Shown here: piece by piece, positions 36,199-42,064 of the stretch
Layout: the number at the start of each line of letters is the position of its first letter
Numbering within the stretch: the stretch's first letter is position 1
Assembly (NCBI GenBank): GCA_048264125.1
Contig: JBLXDM010000003.1
Coordinates: 1-64,000 of the forward strand
Direction of reading: 5' to 3'
Length of the DNA stretch: 64,000 nt
Source of the DNA: M1-B18 sp048264125
Lineage (GTDB): Bacteria > Bacillota > Clostridia > Peptostreptococcales > Natronincolaceae
The notes under the pieces: model-generated
Databases searched by the model: none
What the model saw: only the letters and a program-made list of their open reading frames with translations
Told to the model about the DNA's origin: nothing
Program-made: the position numbers and the translations under genes

Positions 36199-36226
36199 AA
36201 AAAATGCCGGTCAACCCGACATTTTT
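36199..36226 (-). terminator. Terminator after the small membrane protein upstream of lepA
   Basis: AAAAATG-c-CGG pairs with CCG-a-CATTTTT around a short loop, with a run of T on the minus strand, directly after the stop of the 110-residue gene. Confidence 0.7.
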
Positions 36227-36227
36227 C

Positions 36228-36560
36228 TTATCTTGCTATTGATCTTTTTATATAATCATAGCTTTCCTTGAGCCATACTCTAACTTCCAGTGTTTTTTCG
36301 TCTATGATCCGTTGATCGATATAAAAGGTTCTGCCCAGCAAATCAACTAAGTGCAAGTTGTCAACCCTTTCATAGCCAAAAACTCGCCCTTCTTCCCCCA
36401 AGGCCATCATCTGCCGCAGTGCATTGTCAGTAATTATGATACCGATAAAGAGAAAGGCTATAATAAGGATTACTAGAAATGTTGTTCTATGACTTTTCTT
36501 TTTCTTAAGCTTTTTTCGCTCTAATCTGCTCATCCACATCACCATTATAATTGTGGACAT
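36228..36560 (-). CDS. Small single-pass membrane protein between spoIIP and lepA
   Basis: About 101-110 residues, not recognised. A very basic segment (RLERKKLKKKKSHR) precedes one membrane helix (TTFLVILIIAFLFIGIIIT, about 27-45); the remaining 60 residues are predicted outside and end in WLKESYDYIKRSIAR. It holds the place of Bacillus yqxA (gpr-spoIIP-yqxA-lepA) but I cannot confirm homology. The start is uncertain: the ATG at 36560 has no ribosome binding site, while an ATG nine codons later (36533) has GGTGAT 4 bases before it. The spoIIP context suggests a sporulation role (inference). Confidence 0.7.
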   Translation of the reverse strand: MSTIIMVMWMSRLERKKLKKKKSHRTTFLVILIIAFLFIGIIITDNALRQMMALGEEGRVFGYERVDNLHLVDLLGRTFYIDQRIIDEKTLEVRVWLKESYDYIKRSIAR

Positions 36561-36577
36561 TTTTTACAGCTTTTAAA

Positions 36578-37822
36578 CTATTGAGAGATTTCTTTTAATG
36601 CCTGCGCCAATACATCGCCAAAGTAACCCCCTGCTTTCTGGGCCTCTTCTATTGTATTAGCATTGCTGCCAACCTCTACCAGCAGATAATGATCCACTAC
36701 AAATTGGTTAAACTTGCCGTAGGGCTTCAATAGCACGGGCTTGCTCAAGTCTGGATACATCTGATCACTAACTGCCTTAACATATTGAGCAAAGGTTTGA
36801 ACGGCCTTTTTATTTTCCGTTTCAGGCCCTATAACAAATTGAAATTTAGAGGTTACCTCATTTTTTATGATTGCCTGATTATTCTTAATTAAGGACTCTC
36901 TTTGGGGATTTGTATCTATGTTATCATAACCATCCCTATGGATATCCAGCACTACCTTGATAGAAGGGTTCTCCTTTAGTATTTTCTGTATAGTGCTCAG
37001 GGATCTTGTATATGAGCCATTGTAGGAGGGATAATCATGATAGGTGGTATCATGTAGAACCTCGTATCCCCTCTTAGTCAGCTCATTGGCTATAATTGAG
37101 CCCACTTCTATAACCGTAAATTCCTTCCTGAGGCTATGGAAATTTCCCTCTGATGCCGGCTTATAGGATTCCGTTCCATGGGTATGATATATTAATATTT
37201 GGGGTTTCCCCTTTTCTAGCGTAATGGCTTCAGGCTTAACGACATCATCCAATGTCAGTATTAAGTTCTCTCTGCTATCTATCACGGGGAAGCCGGGAAG
37301 ATATATGCCCTCCTGCTCCTCTCCTAAATCATCGGTATTCTGCTCCACCGGATTATCCACTGCTACACTCTCATCGCCATTCTCCTCCACCAGCCTTATA
37401 TCCTTGTCCTCCTCATTATTTTCAACCGGAATGGTACTAGGTGGCTCAGGATTAGCTTCATAATCATATAGTGCTATTGCAGGAAATTGAGGCCTTATAA
37501 AGGTAAGGGGATTCTTCAGGTCTATAAGGACAAGCTCCTTAACAATAGACTGATAAACCTCCTTTAGCCCAAACAACTCCATGCTATCATTTTCGTCGAT
37601 ACCACCTGCAGGAAAGACATGGTTCAGAACCTTATACAATAGTGCTTCGTTAATAAAGCTGGGGTCTGCTGTATCCTCCTCATCAATCACATTTTCCATA
37701 TCATTGGCATAGGCGGTATGGTCAAATACAATCCTCGCAGCGGATAGCAGAACCGCCAGCACCAGCAGCATTATCATTATGTTTTGAAGACTTAACAGCA
37801 ATTTGAACCTTCTGATTTTCAA
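36578..37822 (-). CDS. spoIIP: Stage II sporulation protein P
   Basis: 414 residues. N-terminal membrane helix (about 13-30), a linker rich in Glu and Asp (about 120-170), then the SpoIIP amidase domain with PQILIYHTHGTESYKP, HDTTYHDYPSYNGSYTRSL and VVLDIHRDGYDN holding zinc ligands, and a C-terminal LLVEVGSNANTIEEA. It cleaves peptidoglycan with SpoIID during engulfment of the forespore. The start is a TTG (37820-37822) about 10 bases after AAGGTGGG, and this ribosome binding site is part of a long hairpin. Confidence 0.94.
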   Translation of the reverse strand: MKIRRFKLLLSLQNIMIMLLVLAVLLSAARIVFDHTAYANDMENVIDEEDTADPSFINEALLYKVLNHVFPAGGIDENDSMELFGLKEVYQSIVKELVLIDLKNPLTFIRPQFPAIALYDYEANPEPPSTIPVENNEEDKDIRLVEENGDESVAVDNPVEQNTDDLGEEQEGIYLPGFPVIDSRENLILTLDDVVKPEAITLEKGKPQILIYHTHGTESYKPASEGNFHSLRKEFTVIEVGSIIANELTKRGYEVLHDTTYHDYPSYNGSYTRSLSTIQKILKENPSIKVVLDIHRDGYDNIDTNPQRESLIKNNQAIIKNEVTSKFQFVIGPETENKKAVQTFAQYVKAVSDQMYPDLSKPVLLKPYGKFNQFVVDHYLLVEVGSNANTIEEAQKAGGYFGDVLAQALKEISQ

Positions 37823-37828
37823 AGTAAA

Positions 37829-37875
37829 GCACCCACCTTCTCATAAGTATATTGATACATATGAAGGGTGGGTGG
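37829..37875 (-). promoter_or_regulatory. Hairpin covering the spoIIP ribosome binding site
   Basis: On the minus strand CACCCACCCTTCATA (upstream) pairs with TATGAGAAGGTGGGTG, the spoIIP ribosome binding region, with one bulge and a loop of about 17 bases. It lies between the gpr stop and the spoIIP TTG. It could end gpr transcripts (CTTTACTTT follows) or repress spoIIP translation on the gpr read-through mRNA. The sequence does not decide which. Confidence 0.55.
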
Positions 37876-37899
37876 TATTTATTCCTTACAATTCCATTA

Positions 37900-38874
37900 C
37901 TAATGAACGTATCTGTTTACATCTGCAAGGTCTATTCCGGGATGAAGCGCTATGTTTATGCCATTGGCCACTATTTGAGATAGATTTATTATTACCTCGT
38001 CTATATCGTTTGGCGTTACTACAACATTTGCATTATAGGGCTCCATAACCTCTCTTATCAGAGCATACTTTTCTTCATTCTTCAGGTCCTTCAGCATATT
38101 ATAGAAATCGGTTCCTCTGTTTGCCTGTCTTGAAAAGGCATCGATTACCATTTCTATTGCATCGCTGGTTAGTGTCGCGGCATCCACTACTGTTGGCACA
38201 CCTATTGCTATAACTGGTATGCCAAGGGTTTCCTTAGTAAGGGCCTTTCTTTTATTTCCAATACCTGAACCGGGGCTAATACCTGTATCCGTCAATTGGA
38301 TCGTGGCATTAACCCTCTCCATTTTCCTAGAAGCAAGGGAATCAACTGCCACCACAACATCAGGGCGGGTTTTTTCTACTATTCCCTTTATAATTTCGCT
38401 GGTTTCGACCCCCGTCAGTCCCATTACCCCCGGCGAAATAGCGCTTACCTCCGCCAGTGCTTCATCCTGCTCCTTATTATAGGTTTTAAATAGGTGTCGG
38501 GTCACATAAACCCTCGAAACAACCTTTGGCCCCAGTGCATCCGGAGTTACATTCCAGTTGCCGAGACCCACAATCAAGGCCTTTAGATGTCTTCTTTCTC
38601 CAACCAAAGCCTTTAGCTCCTTTGCCAGCACCTTGCTCATTTCATCCTTTAAATCCGCATTACTTCGCCGTAGACTTGGGCTTTCAAGCGTGATATATTT
38701 TCCCATTGGCTTCCCCATTATTTTTTCTGCATAGCTGTCCATAACCTCCACTCTGGTAATGGTGATATCCTTTGCTTCCTCCTGTTCAACAGCAACACCC
38801 TTAATTTCCTGCTTCGTTTCCTCTTGATACATTTCCCTTGCTTCTAGGGCTAAATCAGTTCTAAATTGTCTCAT
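37900..38874 (-). CDS. gpr: Spore germination protease GPR
   Basis: 324 residues. It degrades small acid-soluble spore proteins at germination. The N-terminus (FRTDLALEAREMYQ) includes the propeptide cleavage-site-like TDLA/LE sequence at which the zymogen is matured. The catalytic core contains ALIVGLGNWNVTPDALGPKV, GIVEKTRPDVVVAVDSLASRK and TDTGISPGSGIGNKRKALT. It is upstream of spoIIP and divergent from rpsT, a conserved layout. Forespore (sigma-G) control is expected; I could not identify a convincing sigma-G promoter in the spacer. Confidence 0.96.
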   Translation of the reverse strand: MRQFRTDLALEAREMYQEETKQEIKGVAVEQEEAKDITITRVEVMDSYAEKIMGKPMGKYITLESPSLRRSNADLKDEMSKVLAKELKALVGERRHLKALIVGLGNWNVTPDALGPKVVSRVYVTRHLFKTYNKEQDEALAEVSAISPGVMGLTGVETSEIIKGIVEKTRPDVVVAVDSLASRKMERVNATIQLTDTGISPGSGIGNKRKALTKETLGIPVIAIGVPTVVDAATLTSDAIEMVIDAFSRQANRGTDFYNMLKDLKNEEKYALIREVMEPYNANVVVTPNDIDEVIINLSQIVANGINIALHPGIDLADVNRYVH

Positions 38875-39070
38875 AGGCTCACCTCTTTACATTCTTTATA
38901 CTATTATCTGATAAAATCATAAATTATATTTCATTATTTTATTAGGATTTGATATACTAAGATGTACTTCAATAATTTGATGTAGATATGAAGATGAGAT
39001 TGCCTTCCATGATAGAATTCTCTGAATATTTTGCAGTTATTATGGAAATAAATGAATTATAATATTTTTC

Positions 39071-39099
39071 TTGCTTTCTATTCTCATATTTGGTAAAAT
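39071..39099 (+). promoter_or_regulatory. Sigma-A promoter of rpsT
   Basis: TTGCTT (39071-39076) and TAAAAT (39094-39099) are separated by 17 bases, 35 bases upstream of the rpsT ribosome binding site. Confidence 0.65.
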
Positions 39100-39134
39100 T
39101 ACTGTGTTAGTGACCACGTAAGGGGGTGAACATA

Positions 39135-39398
39135 TTGGCAAATATTAAATCAGCAATGAAAAGAATCAAGGTTATAGCTAAAAAAACCGCTAGAAATAGA
39201 ATGGTTAAGTCTTCTCTTAAGACAGCTGTAAGGAGATTCGACGAGGCTATTGCTGCTGGAAATTTTGAGGATGCTAAGGCGAAATTAAGATTTGTTGAGA
39301 AGAAGCTTCATCAGGCAGCTGCTAAAGGAGTTATTCATAAATCTAAGGCATCAAGAAAAGTTTCAAGATTAGCAATCAAATTAAACAAAGCTATGTAA
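39135..39398 (+). CDS. rpsT: 30S ribosomal protein S20
   Basis: 87 residues, basic. (M)ANIKSAMKRIKVIAKKTARNR start, KSSLKTAVRRFDEAI and KGVIHKSKASRKVSRLAIKLNKA end match S20, a primary 16S rRNA binding protein. The start is the TTG that gives the family N-terminus, 6-7 bases after AAGGGGGTG; a GTG three codons upstream overlaps that site. The only clear housekeeping gene on the plus strand. Confidence 0.96.
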   Translation: MANIKSAMKRIKVIAKKTARNRMVKSSLKTAVRRFDEAIAAGNFEDAKAKLRFVEKKLHQAAAKGVIHKSKASRKVSRLAIKLNKAM

Positions 39399-39456
39399 TA
39401 CCCCAAAGACCGTGTCTTGGTTCAAACAAAAATAAGCATACATCGTATGCAAAGAT

Positions 39457-39539
39457 ACAAAAGAATCCTGTTGGGTTCTTTTTATTTTGCTTTTTTTTGA
39501 GAAAAACAATGACCCGTCATAAGAGGGCCATTGTTTTTT
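39457..39539 (+). terminator. Two tandem terminators after rpsT
   Basis: The first stem is AAAAGAATCC-tgtt-GGGTTCTTTT (about 39459-39482), followed by TTATTTTGCTTTTTTTT. The second is AAAACAATG-a-CC..GG-g-CCATTGTTTT (about 39503-39537), followed by TTC. Together they isolate rpsT from the toxin locus. Confidence 0.8.
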
Positions 39540-39592
39540 CGTTGTTATGCAACACTTCTAGCTGGTTCGTCAGTTGCAATTATGTATTCTTA

Positions 39593-39621
39593 TTGAAACC
39601 TTATGTAATTTATGGTATTAT
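39593..39621 (+). promoter_or_regulatory. Sigma-A promoter of the type I toxin
   Basis: TTGAAA (39593-39598) and TATTAT (39616-39621) are 17 bases apart. The expected start is about 39628-39629, exactly at the first base of the inverted-repeat arm AGGCAATCGTA, so the repeat forms the 5' end of the mRNA. Confidence 0.75.
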
Positions 39622-39691
39622 TTGGTATAGGCAATCGTAAAGCAGGGTGTGGTTGTCGCCTCCATCTCATTATGAAGGGAGGTGGCATGAT

Positions 39692-39802
39692 ATGAGTACA
39701 TATGAGGCAATATCAATAATGATAATGTTTTCTGTGTTTGTCATATCCCTTATCGCCTTAGTAGTTGCCCTCTTTGAGGCAATATTAAGACAAAAAAGGT
39801 AA
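39692..39802 (+). CDS. Type I toxin peptide of the TxpA/BsrG (Hol-Tox) family
   Basis: A 36-residue peptide with N-terminal MSTYEAISIMIMFSVFVIS, one hydrophobic helix (about residues 7-28) and a basic end (RQKR). The start MSTYE(A/S), followed by IMI.F, is the hallmark of Bacillus TxpA, BsrE and BsrG peptides, which insert in the membrane when overproduced. GGGAGGTGG lies 6 bases before the ATG. It has its own promoter, a sequestered ribosome binding site and a convergent antisense RNA. In Bacillus these loci sit on prophages; here it is between rpsT and yhbY with no phage genes in sight. Confidence 0.85.
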   Translation: MSTYEAISIMIMFSVFVISLIALVVALFEAILRQKR

Positions 39803-39880
39803 TCACCCTGCCTCGCACGCAGGGTGATTAAATCATAAATCATCACTAAGCGGCAACCGCACTTGCGGTACGATTGCCTT
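39794..39880 (-). ncRNA. Antisense RNA antitoxin (RatA/SR4-like)
   Basis: A minus-strand promoter (TTTACA at 39909-39914, 16 bases, TATAAT at 39887-39892) should start an RNA at about 39880. The RNA would contain the small hairpin ACCGC-aagt-GCGGT and end at a 12-bp terminator stem (39800-39830) followed by ACCTTTTTT. It overlaps the last codons and the 3' untranslated region of the toxin mRNA, as the antitoxins RatA and SR4 do in Bacillus. Length about 85 bases. No hairpin terminator is seen after yhbY, so obgE-yhbY transcripts may read into it. Confidence 0.75.
39800..39830 (-). terminator. Terminator of the antisense RNA, overlapping the toxin stop codon
   Basis: TAATCACCCTGC and GCAGGGTGATTA form a perfect 12-bp stem with a 7-base loop, with TTTTTT on the minus strand after 3 bases. 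On the plus strand no U-run follows, so toxin transcripts probably continue to about 39885 (CCTTTTCTTT). Confidence 0.8.
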
Positions 39881-39886
39881 TTCTTT

Positions 39887-39914
39887 ATTATATCACAAAT
39901 ATTTGTTGTGTAAA
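39887..39914 (-). promoter_or_regulatory. Promoter of the antisense RNA
   Basis: TTTACA and a consensus TATAAT, 16 bases apart, on the minus strand. The -10 box is better than that of the toxin, which fits excess antitoxin RNA. Confidence 0.7.
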
Positions 39915-39964
39915 CATATGTCTCCAATTTTTTACATATAAAGCAGGATTAAATAATATAAAAA

Positions 39965-40261
39965 CTAGTTCTTAGGTAATTGAATTTTAGGATTTTTACT
40001 GGACTGTCTGTAGACAGTGAACTTGCTACCTATCGCCTGTACGAACTCAGCATTTAGCAGCTGCGCTACTTCATTCGCTGTATCCTTTGTATCCAATAGG
40101 CTATTCTCTAAAACTGATACCTTGACCAGCTCTCTTGCCTCTAATGCAAGGTCCAATTGCTCGATAAAGCTCTCGGTAATACCTGCCTTGCCAACCTGCG
40201 TTATTGCCTTTTCTGTGTTTGCTAATCCCTTAAGATAGCTTCTTTGCTTTCCAGTTAACAT
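39965..40261 (-). CDS. yhbY: CRS1-YhbY RNA-binding protein
   Basis: 98 residues, a single KH-like CRM domain. Segments MLTGKQRSYLKGLA, TQVGKAGITESFIEQLDLALEARELVKVSVLEN and IGSKFTVYRQSSKNPKI are typical. It binds pre-50S or 30S particles. It lies in the obgE unit, an order common in Firmicutes. Confidence 0.95.
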   Translation of the reverse strand: MLTGKQRSYLKGLANTEKAITQVGKAGITESFIEQLDLALEARELVKVSVLENSLLDTKDTANEVAQLLNAEFVQAIGSKFTVYRQSSKNPKIQLPKN

Positions 40262-40279
40262 TATACTGCTCCTTTTCTA

Positions 40280-40471
40280 TTAAACCTCGACTTCTTTTCT
40301 GGCTTTTCTTCGATGAATTTCGTATTCTTTAACGCCCTTTTTCCAGCCGGCCCTTACCTTTTCGGTTACAGACTCTGCCAATGATTCTTCCTTGATTACA
40401 AAATCGTTTTTGGCTATACAAAAATAAGTTTTTGTATCCAATCTACAATTTTCACAATTGATACAGTTCAT
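40280..40471 (-). CDS. Small Cys-rich protein between obgE and yhbY
   Basis: 63 residues, not recognised. The N-terminus CINCENC with a further Cys at 18 (Cys 3, 6, 9 and 18) could bind zinc or an iron-sulphur cluster, followed by a strongly charged helix (TEKVRAGWKKGVKEYEIHRRKARKEVEV). It is 23 bases after obgE and 18 bases before yhbY, so it is presumably co-transcribed. The ribosome binding site is weak (GGGGGT, 12 bases). A link to ribosome assembly is suggested only by context. Confidence 0.75.
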   Translation of the reverse strand: MNCINCENCRLDTKTYFCIAKNDFVIKEESLAESVTEKVRAGWKKGVKEYEIHRRKARKEVEV

Positions 40472-40494
40472 AAAGATTACTTGACCCCCGTCTC

Positions 40495-41778
40495 TTAATC
40501 ATAATACTCAAATTCAATTTCGTAAATCTTTACTAAATCACCCTCTTGAATACCCTTTTCCTTTAATTCATCGATGATTCCCCTCTTTCTCAGTACTTTT
40601 TGAAAATAGGCTAGTGAATCTGAATCGTCAAAATTAGTAGAGTAAATTAGTCTTTCGATAAATTTACCTTCTATAATATAGGTATTATTATCCCTTTGAA
40701 CGGTGAATAGTTTTTCTTCCTCTGTCTCAAATTGGTAAACCTTTTCCTCCAGCTCTTCCTCTTCCTCCGGTGGTTGAGCCTCCAGCTCCTTGAGCTTTTC
40801 AGCAGCAAAGACTATCAGGTCATCCAGTCCTTTCCGGGTGGCTGCGGATATAGGGAATACCTCTATCCCCTTTTCCTTCAAGGCTTCTGTAAGCTTTGCC
40901 AAATGCTCCTCAGCAGTCGGTATGTCTACCTTATTTGCGGCTACAATTTGTGTTCTTTTACTAAGCTTGGTATTATAGAGCTCCAGCTCGTTATTTATCA
41001 TTTCGAAATCCTCAAGGGGATCTCTTCCCTCTACGGCTGCAACATCTATGACATGTATCAAAAGCTTTGTTCTTTCAACATGCCTTAAAAAATCATGGCC
41101 TAAGCCTACACCCTCATGGGCTCCTTCAATTAAACCAGGTATGTCTGCCAACACAAAGCTGTCACCATATTTAGTTTTAACGACACCAAGATTTGGTGTT
41201 ATAGTAGTAAAATGGTAATTTGCTATTTTGGGTGTTGCACTGGTAACTACAGATAGAAGGGTGGATTTCCCAACATTGGGGAATCCAATCAAGCCTACAT
41301 CAGCAATCATCTTCAGCTCTAAAATAACAGTCAGCTCTTCACCATGAGCACCGGCTATGGCAAAATTCGGAGCCTGTCTTGTGGAGGAGGTAAAATGAAC
41401 ATTGCCCTTGCCGCCTTTACCGCCTTTGGCAATTATTTTTTTATCGCCCTTTTCCAAAAGGTCTGCTATTACTTCGCCTGTTTTTTCATTTTTGATAGTT
41501 GTCCCAGGAGGAACCTTTAACACAAGATCCTGTCCATCACGACCAAAGCATTTTCTTCCCTTGCCATCCTCGCCATGTTCGGCAGTATAGCTCTTTTTAT
41601 ATCTGAAGTCCATTAAGGTTCTCATCCCTTCATCAACTTCAAAAATTATGCTTCCGCCTTTACCACCATCACCACCGTCAGGACCGCCTGCGGGAACATA
41701 TAATTCTTTTCTGAAGGAAGCAGAGCCATTTCCACCCTTACCTGCCTTCAGATTTATCTTAGCTACATCTATAAACAT
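40495..41778 (-). CDS. obgE: GTPase Obg
   Basis: 427 residues. Glycine-rich Obg domain (FIDVAKINLKAGKGGNGSASFR), GTPase domain with GFPNVGKSTLLSVVT (G1), TTITPNLG (G2), DIPGLIEGAHEG (G3) and NKVD (G4), and the C-terminal OCT domain. It acts in 50S assembly, stringent response and sporulation signalling. A strong promoter precedes it. Unusually, rplU-rpmA are not directly upstream; a surface-protein locus is there instead. Confidence 0.97.
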   Translation of the reverse strand: MFIDVAKINLKAGKGGNGSASFRKELYVPAGGPDGGDGGKGGSIIFEVDEGMRTLMDFRYKKSYTAEHGEDGKGRKCFGRDGQDLVLKVPPGTTIKNEKTGEVIADLLEKGDKKIIAKGGKGGKGNVHFTSSTRQAPNFAIAGAHGEELTVILELKMIADVGLIGFPNVGKSTLLSVVTSATPKIANYHFTTITPNLGVVKTKYGDSFVLADIPGLIEGAHEGVGLGHDFLRHVERTKLLIHVIDVAAVEGRDPLEDFEMINNELELYNTKLSKRTQIVAANKVDIPTAEEHLAKLTEALKEKGIEVFPISAATRKGLDDLIVFAAEKLKELEAQPPEEEEELEEKVYQFETEEEKLFTVQRDNNTYIIEGKFIERLIYSTNFDDSDSLAYFQKVLRKRGIIDELKEKGIQEGDLVKIYEIEFEYYD

Positions 41779-41866
41779 TTCATCACCCTTATAATTTTAT
41801 AATACCTAAAAAAGTAGTATTTATAATATACTTTAACTTATTTACCTACTTTTATTCAATAATTTT

Positions 41867-41894
41867 ATTATATCAACTAAATAGGCACTGTCAA
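41867..41894 (-). promoter_or_regulatory. Strong sigma-A promoter of the obgE operon
   Basis: Consensus TTGACA (41889-41894) and consensus TATAAT (41867-41872) on the minus strand with 16 bases between, about 90 bases upstream of the obgE ATG. Confidence 0.88.
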
Positions 41895-41970
41895 CTAAAT
41901 TTATTATATTCTAGGACCAGCTGTGAAATCTACTATGGTGTATATGCATGGATATGGCTTTTTATTCCAT

Positions 41971-42006
41971 GAAAAAAGAAGCAGATTACTGCTATATTCA
42001 TCTGCT
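41971..42006 (-). terminator. Terminator of the surface-protein operon
   Basis: AGCAGAT and ATCTGCT form a 7-bp stem (41980-42006) with a 13-base loop, followed on the minus strand by TCTTTTTTC. It is about 60 bases after the 948-residue gene and before the obgE promoter. Confidence 0.7.
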
Positions 42007-42064
42007 CCCTGTATCCAATTAAATCCAAGTAAATGCAGCAAAGTGAGTATCCATTTCCTTGGCT

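Larger units (their letters stand above)
39629..39879. repeat. Long-range inverted repeat linking the two ends of the toxin mRNA
   Basis: AGGCAATCGTA at 39629-39639 is the exact complement of TACGATTGCCT at 39869-39879, and pairing continues imperfectly (AGCAGGGTGTGGTTG against CAACCGCACTTGCGG). The 5' and 3' ends of the toxin mRNA can therefore fold on each other. A second, local hairpin pairs CGCCTCC (39657-39663) with GGAGGTG (39679-39685, one G-U pair) and hides the ribosome binding site. Both features are typical of type I toxin mRNAs, which are translated only after processing. Confidence 0.75.

Noticed and set aside
39670..39927. An 85-codon frame on the minus strand opposite the toxin gene
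   Set aside because: It has no ribosome binding site, is antisense to a recognised toxin peptide, and the minus-strand promoter and terminator define a short RNA inside it.
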